Source: Hymenobacter tibetensis
GTDB taxonomy: Bacteria > Bacteroidota > Bacteroidia > Cytophagales > Hymenobacteraceae
Direction of reading: 5' to 3'
Assembly: GCF_022827545.1 (NCBI RefSeq)
Contig: NZ_CP094669.1
Location: 2,632,001 to 2,696,000 of the forward strand
Length of the DNA stretch: 64,000 bases
Shown: positions 45,166 to 54,070 of the stretch, in pieces
Position numbering within the stretch: the stretch's first letter is position 1
How the letters are laid out: every line of letters starts with the position of its first letter
Position numbers and translations under genes: made by a program
The notes under the pieces: model-generated
Seen by the model: the letters and a program-made list of their open reading frames with translations, nothing else
Told to the model about the DNA's origin: nothing
Database searches by the model: none

Positions 45166-45528
45166 ATGAAAAACATCTTTACTCCTCTAGTTTTCGCTCT
45201 CATAGTTGGCTCTGTCCAACTGGCTGAAGCCGGTTCTGGTGACCAAAACCGGACCACCGACCGGGCCACACAAATGACCAAGCAACTGGCTCAAAAAACC
45301 CAGCTCAGCGAAGGACAATACGTGAAGGTCCGTCAGTTGAACGTGCGTATGCTGAACGAGGTGCAGGAAACAAAAGCTCGTTTGGCTTCAGATCCTGCCG
45401 CCCTCGACCAGAAACTTGCTGAAATGCAAGCGCACTACGAGTGGGACCTTGCCACCATCTTATGGCCACGTCAAATGGCTGTGTACACGCAATCTAAAGC
45501 CGACTTGATGGCGTTCAGCGCCCGATAG
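45166..45528 (+). CDS. Small exported protein, E-G-Q-Y family (member 2)
   Basis: 120 aa with signal peptide ending AEAGS. The mature domain repeats the helical pattern TQLSEGQYVKVRQLNVRMLN, LDQKLAEMQAHYEWDL and LWPRQMAVYTQS. Clear paralog of 44429-44788; motifs align without gaps, though the C-terminal Met-rich segment differs. Separate promoter; ends just before a 64-bp perfect palindrome. Function unknown. Confidence 0.85.
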   Translation: MKNIFTPLVFALIVGSVQLAEAGSGDQNRTTDRATQMTKQLAQKTQLSEGQYVKVRQLNVRMLNEVQETKARLASDPAALDQKLAEMQAHYEWDLATILWPRQMAVYTQSKADLMAFSAR

Positions 45529-45530
45529 TC

Positions 45531-45594
45531 AGTCCGGGCTAAAACGAAGAAGCCGGCTCCCTAGGGAGCCGGCTTCTTCGTTTTAGCCCGGACT
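45531..45594. repeat. 64-bp perfect palindrome (bidirectional terminator)
   Basis: Bases 45531-45562 are exact reverse complement of 45563-45594, with no spacer (32-bp arms). It lies between convergent genes, 3 bases after the stop of the small exported protein gene and 16 before the citrate synthase stop, so it likely terminates both. Confidence 0.9.
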
Positions 45595-45609
45595 AGTCGT
45601 TGGAGCTAC

Positions 45610-46896
45610 CTAGCGGTTCTCGATGCTTACGTAGTCGCGCTCTAGTTCGCCCGTGTAAATCTGGCGCGGACGACCAATTGGCTCCTTGTTCTCACGCATT
45701 TCTTTCCACTGCGCAATCCAGCCGGGGAGGCGCCCGAGGGCGAACATCACCGTGAACATCTCGGTTGGGATGCCAATGGCTTTGTAGATGATGCCCGAAT
45801 AGAAGTCCACGTTCGGATACAGCTTGCGGTCCACGAAATAAGGGTCGGTGAGAGCCGCTTGCTCTAATTCCTGCGCAATTTTCAGCAGTGGATCATTGAT
45901 GCCCAACGCTGTGAGAACTTCGTCGGCGGCCTTCTTGATGATCTTGGCGCGGGGGTCGAAATTCTTGTACACGCGGTGGCCAAAACCCATCAGGCGGAAA
46001 GGATCGTTCTTGTCTTTGGCCTTGGCAATGAACTTGCTGGTGTCGCCGCCATCAGCCTGAATGGCTTCCAGCATCTCTACCACTTCTTGGTTGGCACCGC
46101 CGTGCAGGGGGCCCCACAAGGCGTTGATACCAGCCGAAACCGAGCCGTACAAGCTAGCATTAGCTGAGCCCACCAAGCGCACCGTAGAAGTGGAACAGTT
46201 CTGCTCATGGTCGGCGTGCAGGATAAGCAACTTGTTGAGCGCGCTCACCACCACTGGGTTGATGTCGTACTTCTCCGTAGGGAAGCTGAACATCATGTAG
46301 AGGAAGTTGGACGTGTAGTCGAGGTCGTTGCGGGGATAATTGAGAGGGTGGCCCTGCGAGTTCTTGTACGTCCAGGCGGCGATGGTCGAGATTTTGGCCA
46401 TCAAACGCAGGATGTTCAGATTCATTTCCTCTGCGCTCTGGTTGGGGTCGATGCTCTTGGGATAGAACGCCGTAAGCGAGCAGATAAGGCTGCTAAGAAT
46501 AGCCATAGGATGTGCCGCTGATGGGAAACCATCAAAAATCTTGCGGACATCTTCGTGCACCAGCGTATGCTTGGTGATTTGATGGCTGAACTCATCGAGT
46601 TCGGCTTTGGAAGGCAATGCGCCGTAGATAAGCAAATACGCTACTTCCAGAAACGACGATTTCTCGGCTAGTTGCTCGATAGGATAGCCGCGGTACCGCA
46701 GAATGCCTTCCTCTCCATCGAGGAATGTAATGGCGCTCTTGGTAGCGCCGGTGTTTTTGTAGCCAGAATCGAGGGTTACGTAACCGGTTTGGTCCCGCAG
46801 CTTTCCGATGTCAAATGCTTTTTCGTGTTCGGTGCCTTCAATGACGGGCAACATAATCGATTTGCCGTCGAGGATAATCTCAGCAGATTCTGCCAT
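45610..46896 (-). CDS. gltA: Citrate synthase
   Basis: 428 aa from ATG 46896 (further upstream frame is non-coding). Type II citrate synthase: condenses oxaloacetate and acetyl-CoA at the start of the TCA cycle. Motifs: VTLDSGYKNTGATKSAITFL at the N-terminus, active-site blocks GPLHGGANQEVVEMLE (His), MGFGHRVYKNFDPRAKIIKK (His/Asp), and an EXXR-like end PIGRPRQIYTGELERDYVSI. Length matches the bacterial hexameric enzyme. Convergent to the small exported gene. Confidence 0.97.
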   Translation of the reverse strand: MAESAEIILDGKSIMLPVIEGTEHEKAFDIGKLRDQTGYVTLDSGYKNTGATKSAITFLDGEEGILRYRGYPIEQLAEKSSFLEVAYLLIYGALPSKAELDEFSHQITKHTLVHEDVRKIFDGFPSAAHPMAILSSLICSLTAFYPKSIDPNQSAEEMNLNILRLMAKISTIAAWTYKNSQGHPLNYPRNDLDYTSNFLYMMFSFPTEKYDINPVVVSALNKLLILHADHEQNCSTSTVRLVGSANASLYGSVSAGINALWGPLHGGANQEVVEMLEAIQADGGDTSKFIAKAKDKNDPFRLMGFGHRVYKNFDPRAKIIKKAADEVLTALGINDPLLKIAQELEQAALTDPYFVDRKLYPNVDFYSGIIYKAIGIPTEMFTVMFALGRLPGWIAQWKEMRENKEPIGRPRQIYTGELERDYVSIENR

Positions 46897-47330
46897 AGGA
46901 GAGGGGTAGAAGGGTGGTTCAGGGGCGAAGCTAAAGAATAACCAGCAAGCTGAAAAGCCAGCGTGGTAGTTGAGTTCTATACTACCGTGAGCCCCTGTAT
47001 GTTGTTTAGATGTGAGAAAGTACTTGCAAAAGAAGCACAGTCCGGCAAAATACACAGTGTTCGGCCGGCTTTTTCACCCGCATTCTAGCGAACATTCGCG
47101 GTTTATTGTACGCAATAACTTGGCTTCTGTTGATAAGAGTGGGTAGGCTAGTAAGTTAGCAAGCAGTGCATCCGTAAATAGGCCAGCCAATTATATCACA
47201 CATGATGCGTGCGGCACGTAGCTGCGTTGCTGTCCGCAACCAAGTGTGAAGTAGCGTAGGCAGAGGGAAAATCAACCAGAACGGGATGATGCAAGTAAAG
47301 CAGCATCTGTGTTACACTAAGCATCACCCA
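46897..47330. other. Divergent intergenic region (434 bases)
   Basis: Upstream of citrate synthase (minus) and an aldo/keto reductase (plus). It must carry both promoters but no clear TAnnTTTG was found; no ORF or structured element is recognisable. Confidence 0.4.
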
Positions 47331-48230
47331 ATGAGATACAAAACGCTAGGAAATTCCGGGTTGCAGGTAAGTGAAATTGGATTTGGCTGCATGTCGCTCG
47401 GTACCGATTACGCAACTAACCGCACCCTGTTGTATAGTGCCTTAGATCAGGGCATCACCTTCTTCGACACGGCAGATCTGTACCAGCGAGGGGCAAACGA
47501 AACCACTGTGGGCAAGGCGTTCAAAGGCCACCGCAAGGATGTAGTACTTGCCACCAAAGTAGGCAATGTATGGCGGCCCGATGGTAGCGGTTGGGACTGG
47601 GCCCCCACAAAAGCCTACGTGTTGCAGGCAGTCGAAGAAAGCCTAAAGCGCCTCGAAACGGAGTACATTGACCTGTATCAATTGCACGGTGGTACCCTCG
47701 ACGACCCGCTCGATGAACTTATAGAGGCGTTTGAGCTACTTAAGCAGCAGGGAAGGATTCGGGCATACGGTATTTCGTCTATTCGCCCCAACGTTGTTCG
47801 GGAGTATGTAGAACGTGCCAACCTGGCCAGCGTAATGATGCAGTATAGCCTGCTGGATCGGCGGCCAGAGGAAAGCTGCTTGTCACTGTTACAAGAGCAC
47901 CAGATAGGAGTGCTGGCGCGGGGCAGCTTTGCGCAAGGGTTGCTCGTAGGCAAGGCTTCCAAGGAATACCTAAGCTATCCAAAGGAGGTTGTAGATAGCG
48001 CCGCCGCTGCTGTACGGAGAGTGGCACAAGCCAATGCGCGTACTGCAGTGGAAGTGGCGGCACGTTTCGTGTTGCACCATCCTGCCGTGTCATCGGCAAT
48101 ATTAGGCATTCGCACGGAAGAGCAACTTGCCGAGGCTGTAGCACTCGCCGAAGCCCCGCCCTTAACAGCACAGGAAATGCAACTGCTTCAGCAAGCCCTA
48201 CCGCCCAACACCTATGAGCAGCACCGATAA
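47331..48230 (+). CDS. Aldo/keto reductase
   Basis: 299 aa from ATG 47331. TIM-barrel NADP-dependent oxidoreductase: YKTLGNSGLQVSEIGFGCMS, FFDTADLYQRGANETTVGKA, VVLATKVGNVWRPDGSGW (Lys), YIDLYQLHGG and RAYGISSIRPNVV. Different subgroup from the 20526-21398 enzyme. Substrate unknown. Single gene. Confidence 0.94.
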   Translation: MRYKTLGNSGLQVSEIGFGCMSLGTDYATNRTLLYSALDQGITFFDTADLYQRGANETTVGKAFKGHRKDVVLATKVGNVWRPDGSGWDWAPTKAYVLQAVEESLKRLETEYIDLYQLHGGTLDDPLDELIEAFELLKQQGRIRAYGISSIRPNVVREYVERANLASVMMQYSLLDRRPEESCLSLLQEHQIGVLARGSFAQGLLVGKASKEYLSYPKEVVDSAAAAVRRVAQANARTAVEVAARFVLHHPAVSSAILGIRTEEQLAEAVALAEAPPLTAQEMQLLQQALPPNTYEQHR

Positions 48231-48284
48231 ACCGTACTTAAGGTGGTGCGCTTTATTGGTGATGACGTATTGAAGGTTGGTCAG

Positions 48285-49673
48285 CTACTTGCCAATGCAG
48301 AACTGAGTGAAGATGCTGGTAAGAAGGTCGTCAGAGGAAATCTCACCGGTGATTTCTCCTAACGATGCCAAGGCGTGCCGGAGGTCAGCGGCGAGTAATT
48401 CGGTGCCGGTACCACTCGTGAGACCGGATAGTACGGCATCGAGGGCGAGGGTAGCGGCTTCCAGACTGCGGGCATGCCGCAGGTTGGTGACGATCGTGCT
48501 GCTGCCTGTGCGGTCTAAGCCTTCACCCCGTACCCGGGCCAGCAAAAGCTGGCGCAACTCGTCGAGGCCGTCGCCGCGGCTGGCAGCAATCAGCACGGTG
48601 CTGGGACGGGTTCGGAAAGCCGCTTGTTCTTCTTCGGAAGCCACATCGAGCTTGTTGCCGATGGCTAATATGGGAGTGGCAGGGGATAACTGAAGCGCTT
48701 CAATCTCTGCTTCAAGCTGACTAGGGCTAGTTTCCGTTAAATCAAACAGATAAATAACTAAAGCCGCTTGCTTTACCCGCTTCAAGGTCCGCTCCACGCC
48801 AATGGATTCCACTATGTCAGTGGTGTCGCGCAGGCCTGCTGTGTCGACGAAGCGGAAACGTATTCCATCTAAGCTTACTTCGTCTTCAATCAGGTCGCGG
48901 GTGGTGCCTGCCACTGCTGAAACGATAGCGCGCTCCTCGTTGAGTAGCGAGTTGAGCAACGTGCTTTTGCCAGCGTTGGGCCGGCCGGCAATAACGGTAG
49001 TCACGCCATTCTTGATAACGTTGCCTAGCTCGAACGAGCGCAGTAGACGTTGGACCAGCGCCTGTACTTCCTGAAGTAGCCTGACTAGCCCCGTACGGTC
49101 GGCAAACTCCACGTCTTCTTCTCCGAAGTCCAACTCCAACTCCAGCAGGGCCGCAAACTGAACTAGCCGCGCCCGGAGGTCTTTCAACTCCCGGGAAAAG
49201 CCGCCCCGCATCTGCTGCATTGCTACCTGGTGAGAGAGCTGGGAGTCGGCCACAATCAGGTCGGCTACCGCTTCGGCTTGGGCGAGGTCGAAGGCGCCAT
49301 TCAGGAAGGCCCGCTTGGTGAACTCGCCAGCCTCGGCTAGGCGGGCCCCACGGCGCGTGAATAGCAGCAGCAACTGCTGCACGATATAGTCGGAGCCGTG
49401 GCAACTAATTTCCACTACATCCTCGCGGGTGTACGAGTTAGGAGCACGGAACAGTGAAACGACTACCTCGTCGATGATGCGGTCTTCCTCACGGATGGTG
49501 CCGAAATGGAGGGTGTGGCTGGGCTGATCGAGCAGGCGCTTTCCCGTGAATACCTCAGCTACCAAGCTAATGGCGGCGGCGCCAGAAAGCCGAACCAGCG
49601 CAATGGCTCCTGCACCGGGCGGCGTTGAAAGGGCAACAATGGTATCGGACAGGGCAGGAGGAAGAGCAGCCAC
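48285..49673 (-). CDS. mnmE: tRNA modification GTPase MnmE
   Basis: 462 aa. Works with MnmG to install the 5-carboxymethylaminomethyl-type modification on U34 of several tRNAs. N-terminal formyl-THF-binding domain (APPGAGAIALVRLSG), helical domain, inserted G domain with AGRPNAGKSTLLNSLLNEER, AGTTRDLIEDEV and GNKLDVAS, and the hallmark C-terminal CIGK. Start ATG at 49673; promoter-like TACCTTCG just upstream. Confidence 0.97.
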   Translation of the reverse strand: MAALPPALSDTIVALSTPPGAGAIALVRLSGAAAISLVAEVFTGKRLLDQPSHTLHFGTIREEDRIIDEVVVSLFRAPNSYTREDVVEISCHGSDYIVQQLLLLFTRRGARLAEAGEFTKRAFLNGAFDLAQAEAVADLIVADSQLSHQVAMQQMRGGFSRELKDLRARLVQFAALLELELDFGEEDVEFADRTGLVRLLQEVQALVQRLLRSFELGNVIKNGVTTVIAGRPNAGKSTLLNSLLNEERAIVSAVAGTTRDLIEDEVSLDGIRFRFVDTAGLRDTTDIVESIGVERTLKRVKQAALVIYLFDLTETSPSQLEAEIEALQLSPATPILAIGNKLDVASEEEQAAFRTRPSTVLIAASRGDGLDELRQLLLARVRGEGLDRTGSSTIVTNLRHARSLEAATLALDAVLSGLTSGTGTELLAADLRHALASLGEITGEISSDDLLTSIFTQFCIGK

Positions 49674-49700
49674 GAGAAAGAGAAGGAAAAGTTGAGGCCG

Positions 49701-49708
49701 CGAAGGTA
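49701..49708 (-). promoter_or_regulatory. Putative -7 element of mnmE (TACCTTCG)
   Basis: CGAAGGTA on the plus strand reads TACCTTCG on the minus strand, 28 bases before the mnmE ATG. Confidence 0.5.
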
Positions 49709-49788
49709 CGCAACCAAGGGCGCGTTAAGGGATAATTGCTGAGTACCTACGCCGCGCTATTGGCATCGAGCCGTAGGGTAGTAAGTGA

Positions 49789-49828
49789 AAAACGCAGCCA
49801 CTGGGATTAAACCATCAGGCTGCGTTTT
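49789..49828. terminator. Hairpin terminator before mnmE / after the DtxR-like gene
   Basis: 11-bp perfect stem (49789-49799 with 49818-49828). It lies 28 bases after the regulator's stop and most probably ends that transcript. Confidence 0.7.
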
Positions 49829-49855
49829 GCTATCTAATTATGCAGATGCTTTTGA

Positions 49856-50515
49856 TTAACCAGCTACAAACAAATTCCTCCCAACCTCAGGAGAAAGCAT
49901 AAGTATAGACTTTTTGTTTATTCTGATTTCTAGTGAGTTGTCAAACTCTATCTTATCCAGTACTTCAAGGTGAGAACCTAGCTTGAGACCTACCTTATCT
50001 AGGTACTGCAAGAAGGCCGGCGAGGTGTTCTTGACGGCCATCAGCTGGCCTTGGTCGCCGGGGCAGAGGTCGGCTACGAGGCGGTTTTGGGGACGAAGCA
50101 CAGCACCGTCTTCCGTTGGGATGGGGTCGCCGTGCGGGTCGAGGCGCGGGAACCCGAGGAACTCATCGAGACGGCGAACCAGCAGCGGGGAATGGATGTG
50201 TTCCATTTGCTCGGCCACTTCATGTACTTCGTCCCAATTGAAGCCCAGCTTCTGAACCAGAAACACTTCCCACAGCCGATGCTTCCGAATGGTGAGCAAC
50301 GCCAACTGCCGGCCTTCCGCCGTTAGCGAAACGCCTTTGTACCGCTGGTAGTGGAGCAGGCCCTTTTCCCCAAGCCGACGCAGCATGTCTGTCACCGAGG
50401 CAGCCCGCGTCTGTAATACTTCTGCTATACCATTCGTGCTAACCTCGGAGCCCGGAGAGGCTTCGGCCAGCTTGTAAATGGCTTTCAGATAGTTTTCCTC
50501 GGTGAAGCTGGGCAT
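49856..50515 (-). CDS. DtxR/MntR-family metal-dependent transcriptional regulator
   Basis: 219 aa from ATG 50515 (an in-frame TTG lies three codons earlier). N-terminal winged helix (FTEENYLKAIYKLAEASPGS, TRAASVTDMLRRLGEKGLL) and dimerisation/metal domain with HRLWEVFLVQKLGF and VHEVAEQMEHIHSPLLVRRL (metal-binding Glu/His), then a C-terminal FeoA/SH3-like domain (AVKNTSPAFLQYLDKVGLKL). Represses metal uptake genes when Mn or Fe is sufficient; targets in this window are not evident. Confidence 0.93.
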   Translation of the reverse strand: MPSFTEENYLKAIYKLAEASPGSEVSTNGIAEVLQTRAASVTDMLRRLGEKGLLHYQRYKGVSLTAEGRQLALLTIRKHRLWEVFLVQKLGFNWDEVHEVAEQMEHIHSPLLVRRLDEFLGFPRLDPHGDPIPTEDGAVLRPQNRLVADLCPGDQGQLMAVKNTSPAFLQYLDKVGLKLGSHLEVLDKIEFDNSLEIRINKKSILMLSPEVGRNLFVAG

Positions 50516-50625
50516 TCTTTTCAAGTATGGATTTAGAATTCTGAAGTATGAAGTGAATGAAGGCCGCTAGTACAAAAAGATTGGTTAGCGTCCTTCGTTC
50601 AGAATTCTACATTCAGAAGCAACTG

Positions 50626-51636
50626 CTACCACTTAATCAAGGCGGAGGCCCAGGTGAAACCGGAACCGAAAGCTGCTAGACACACCAAGTCGCCACGCTG
50701 GATGCGGCCTTCCTGTAGGGCTTCGCTGAGTGCAATCGGGACGCTGGCGGCGGTGGTATTGCCGTAACGTTGGATGTTGCTGAAGATTTTATCGTCGGAG
50801 AGGCCCATTTTCTGTTGCACATACTGCGTAATGCGCAGATTAGCTTGGTGCGGGATGAGCATGTTCAGATCTTGGGGCTGGTAGCCGTTCTGATCTAGTG
50901 CCTCCTTGATTACCTGTGGAAAGCGCACCACCGCGTGTTTGAACACGTTCTGGCCGTTCATGTACGGGTACATGTCCAGCTCGTTGGCCACCACGTAGCC
51001 CACCCGGTCTTCGCGGTTGGAACCTGGCTCTTTCACAATCAATTCCTCGGCAAATTCGCCTTGCGAGTGCAGGTGCGTACTCAGAATGCCATGTCCCTCG
51101 CGGGTGCTGGGGCGTAGAATCACAGCCCCTGCGCCGTCACCGAAGATAACCGATACGCCGCGGCCCCGGGTGGTTTTGTCGAGGCCGGAAGAGTGAATCT
51201 CAGAGCCTACTACCAGCACGGTGTCGTACATGCCGGTGCGAACGAACTGGTCGGCCATGCTCAACGCGTATACGAAACCCGAGCACTGATTGCGCACGTC
51301 GAAAGCCGGGATGGGAGCCTTGATGCCTAGTTCGCGTTGGAGCAGTACACCAGAGCCAGGGAAGAAATAGTCGGGCGAGAGCGTAGCAAAAACGATCATC
51401 TGCACATCGTCGGGGGTGAGGCCAGCCATTTCCAAGGCTTTGCGCGCGGCGGCGGCTCCCATGTTGGCCGTGGTATCTTTGCCTTCCTCGAACCAGCGGC
51501 GTTCCTGGATGCCGGTGCGCTCTTGAATCCATTCATCAGTCGTTTCCATGAGCGTAGTGAGGTCGGCGTTGGTAACCACGCGGCTAGGCACGTAGTGGCC
51601 GACGCCAGCAATTTCGGAATGGCGAAGAGTGGACAT
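50626..51636 (-). CDS. fabH: Beta-ketoacyl-ACP synthase III
   Basis: KAS III, 336 aa from ATG 51636; condenses acetyl-CoA (or a branched primer) with malonyl-ACP to begin fatty acid synthesis. Catalytic triad visible: Cys118 in FDVRNQCSGFVYALS, His in LIPHQANLRI (about 263) and Asn in QRYGNTTAASVP (about 293). GDGAGAVILRP is the thiolase loop. Full-length. Promoter TACCTTCG at 51685-51692. Downstream of the glycosyltransferase gene on the same strand. Confidence 0.97.
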   Translation of the reverse strand: MSTLRHSEIAGVGHYVPSRVVTNADLTTLMETTDEWIQERTGIQERRWFEEGKDTTANMGAAAARKALEMAGLTPDDVQMIVFATLSPDYFFPGSGVLLQRELGIKAPIPAFDVRNQCSGFVYALSMADQFVRTGMYDTVLVVGSEIHSSGLDKTTRGRGVSVIFGDGAGAVILRPSTREGHGILSTHLHSQGEFAEELIVKEPGSNREDRVGYVVANELDMYPYMNGQNVFKHAVVRFPQVIKEALDQNGYQPQDLNMLIPHQANLRITQYVQQKMGLSDDKIFSNIQRYGNTTAASVPIALSEALQEGRIQRGDLVCLAAFGSGFTWASALIKW

Positions 51637-51684
51637 AGAGAGGTAGGTTTGGGAGAGAGAGACGAAGAGACGAAGAAAAGGTGC

Positions 51685-51692
51685 CGAAGGTA
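51685..51692 (-). promoter_or_regulatory. Putative -7 element of fabH (TACCTTCG)
   Basis: CGAAGGTA on the plus strand reads TACCTTCG on the minus strand, 49 bases before the fabH ATG and inside the tail region between it and the glycosyltransferase gene. Confidence 0.5.
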
Positions 51693-51740
51693 CTAAAAAC
51701 CCGCAGTGCTGCTTTGTAAACGGCCGGCAAAGGTCGGCAG

Positions 51741-52919
51741 TTACCAGATGGAATCCATCAGCCCCCATAATTTTGTGTGTTCCGATGCCCAGAAAGCTTC
51801 TGTCGGGACGCCGCGAGGGTAAAAAACGAGCTTCTCTACCTGCTCCAGCAAGGTGCGGGCTGCTGCTGCTATATCCCGCCCATCAACTACTATCCCGGCT
51901 TGGTGGCGACGGATGCTGGCCTCCCACAACGGGTTCTTGGGCACAACCATGGGCAAGCCGTGCGCCAAGTACTCGAATAGCTTGGTGGGCCGGCAGCGCT
52001 GGGTGCTAGGGTGGGGCTGGTAAAGAAGTAAGCCTACGTGGCTGCGCTGAATTTCAGTTACAATGGCAGTGTGCGCAACGGGAGCGGTGTCTTCCATCAG
52101 CAAGCGTAGCCAGGGTGGGTGGGTTAGCTGCAACTGCCGCAACTCCAGCAAAAGACTGGGCTGCTGACAAAAGCCGATAACCGTGAGCAAGACACCACCC
52201 GGCCGGAGACGGTGCAACTCTTTTGCCAAGGCTATGGCTTCGTGAATTCCGTTGAGCACCGAGATAGTGCCCGAGTACAGCAACCGCAACGGCTCGGAAG
52301 GGGCAGGCATTGGCGGAGCCTGTTGCGTCTTGTGGGTGGTGGGCTGGTATTTGTTTTCCAACAGCACAACCCGTTCGGCGGGCACGTCTTGCAAAAACGG
52401 CAACTCGTCGGCGTAGCTTTCCTCGGCCAGAATTAGTCCGGCGGCCCGGTGGGCCGCACGGGTTTCCATCCAGCGCAGCCCCGCCGCCAGCCATTGGCGC
52501 GTAAAGCGGCCGTACACACCCTGCGTAGACACATTTAGCGCATAATTCTCTCGGATATCATACACGAACCGGCGCCCGGCACCCAGGCGCTGCCAAAGCA
52601 GCGTGAGCGGCAATAACTCGGGCGCGTGCACCACCACCAAGTTGGGCTGAAGGGAATTCAGCAACTGCCAGTAGCGGCGTTGGGCTCCCAGCCGCGCCCA
52701 ACTCAGGCGCGTGCCCTGTAGCAAGGTGTGTACCTGTATAGCTGATGAGCCCACGGGTGGCACGGCATGCCGCCCTGCCACGTGCACAGCGGTAGCAGGC
52801 CGCTCGGCCAGTGAGCGAGCAAATTTGCCGTACATCCGGGTGTCGTTGAGGGGCTTAAGTACCGAGGCCAGCAAAATAACACGAACCGGAGGGCCAGAAG
52901 GAAAAATAGTAGGCGGCAT
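51741..52919 (-). CDS. Glycosyltransferase (GT4-like, GT-B fold)
   Basis: 392 aa. GT-B fold sugar transferase: N-terminal Rossmann half (VRVILLASVLKPLNDTRMYG; FVYDIRENYALNVS), C-terminal half with LRLLYSGTISVLNGIHEAIA, LLLYQPHPSTQRCRPTKLFE (EX7E-type region) and YLAHGLPMVV. Acts on an unknown acceptor, possibly in exopolysaccharide or envelope glycans. Divergent from dapD; the divergent region contains a long inverted repeat. Confidence 0.88.
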   Translation of the reverse strand: MPPTIFPSGPPVRVILLASVLKPLNDTRMYGKFARSLAERPATAVHVAGRHAVPPVGSSAIQVHTLLQGTRLSWARLGAQRRYWQLLNSLQPNLVVVHAPELLPLTLLWQRLGAGRRFVYDIRENYALNVSTQGVYGRFTRQWLAAGLRWMETRAAHRAAGLILAEESYADELPFLQDVPAERVVLLENKYQPTTHKTQQAPPMPAPSEPLRLLYSGTISVLNGIHEAIALAKELHRLRPGGVLLTVIGFCQQPSLLLELRQLQLTHPPWLRLLMEDTAPVAHTAIVTEIQRSHVGLLLYQPHPSTQRCRPTKLFEYLAHGLPMVVPKNPLWEASIRRHQAGIVVDGRDIAAAARTLLEQVEKLVFYPRGVPTEAFWASEHTKLWGLMDSIW

Positions 52920-52949
52920 CTTGCCCGCGAAGATGGTAAATTTGGGGCT

Positions 52950-53120
52950 GAGTTGGTGGTGGCGGTTGCTGATAGTTGCTTGGTGATGGCTGGTTGAGCG
53001 GGATTAGCGGTTGCTGGCTAAGATGCCAGCAGACTGTCAGGTGCCACAACCACTAGCCATCAACTTGCAGCAACCAGCCGTCAATCAACACGCCATCATC
53101 AGTCAGCCATCAACCATCAA
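52950..53120. repeat. Long imperfect inverted repeat in a divergent promoter region
   Basis: The left part (about 52955-52995) is rich in GTTG/GGTGATGGCTGGTTG; its reverse complement resembles the right part (about 53068-53120: CAACCAGCC, GCCATCA, CATCAACC repeated). Core pairing is GGCTGGTTG with CAACCAGCC. Low-complexity CAA/CCA-type words recur on the right, with short direct repeats of GCCATCAAC. It spans the promoters of the glycosyltransferase and dapD. Confidence 0.5.
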
Positions 53121-53125
53121 CATAC

Positions 53126-53950
53126 ATGACCAATCTGCAACAAACCATTGAAGCTGCCTGGAACGACCGCAGCCTACTCTCGCAAGCCGCTACTACGGAG
53201 GCCATTCAGCACGTTATCGAGGAGCTCGACAAAGGCCGCCTGCGCGTAGCCCAGCCCGCCGCCGACCAAGAAGGAGGATGGTTGGTAAATGACTGGGTGA
53301 AAAAAGCCGTCATTCTCTATTTCCCTATCCAACAGATGGAAACCTTGTCGCTGCCACCTTTCGAGTACCGCGACAAAATGCGCCTCAAAACCGATTATGC
53401 GGGTCAGGGCGTGCGGGTAGTTCCCCCCGCCACGGCGCGCTATGGTGCTTATCTGGCACCCGGCGTAATTCTGATGCCTAGCTACGTGAACATTGGAGCG
53501 TGGGTAGGTGAAGGTACCATGGTGGATACGTGGGCTACCGTAGGCTCGTGTGCCCAAATCGGGGCGGGCGTGCACTTGAGCGGTGGCGTAGGCATTGGCG
53601 GCGTATTGGAGCCCGTACAGGCAGCACCGGTTATCGTAGAGGATGGCGCCTTTGTGGGCTCACGCAGCATTCTGGTAGAAGGCTGCTTTGTAGGCAAAGA
53701 AGCCGTTATTGGCGCTGGGGTTACCATCACGGGCAGCACCCGCATCATTGACGTGACTGGCGCGGAGCCCAAAGAGTACCGCGGCCACGTACCGGCCCGT
53801 TCGGTCGTTATTCCGGGCTCACTGCCCAAGCAGTTCCCGGCCGGTGAGTACCATGTGCCCTGCGCTCTGATCATTGGTCAGCGCAAGCCGAGCACCGACC
53901 TGAAAACTAGCCTCAACGACGCCCTGCGCGAGCACAACGTAGCTGTATAA
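53126..53950 (+). CDS. dapD: 2,3,4,5-tetrahydropyridine-2,6-dicarboxylate N-succinyltransferase
   Basis: DapD, 274 aa: succinyl-CoA-dependent step of the lysine/meso-DAP pathway, feeding peptidoglycan. N-terminal helical domain, then left-handed beta-helix repeats (VGEGTMVDTWATVGSCAQIG, GGVGIGGVLEPVQAAPVIVE, GAFVGSRSILVEGCFVGKEA) and C-terminal PGSLPKQFPAGEYHVPCALI. Start ATG at 53126 preserves the N-terminal helix. Near the hypothetical gene at 54071, 120 bases on. Confidence 0.97.
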   Translation: MTNLQQTIEAAWNDRSLLSQAATTEAIQHVIEELDKGRLRVAQPAADQEGGWLVNDWVKKAVILYFPIQQMETLSLPPFEYRDKMRLKTDYAGQGVRVVPPATARYGAYLAPGVILMPSYVNIGAWVGEGTMVDTWATVGSCAQIGAGVHLSGGVGIGGVLEPVQAAPVIVEDGAFVGSRSILVEGCFVGKEAVIGAGVTITGSTRIIDVTGAEPKEYRGHVPARSVVIPGSLPKQFPAGEYHVPCALIIGQRKPSTDLKTSLNDALREHNVAV

Positions 53951-54070
53951 CTTTCCGAGCCGAGAGCTTAGATTAGAGGTGAGATTGTAGACCTTGTTTT
54001 AGTAATCCCGGCTTTTAGTATCTCAGTTCTACGCTCCCCATTCTCACTTTTAAGTTCTCCGTTCTACTTC

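Noticed and set aside
52950..53120. CRISPR-like short repeats upstream of dapD
   Set aside because: Words are irregular in length and spacing and partly palindromic; there are no uniform repeats and spacers and no cas genes nearby.
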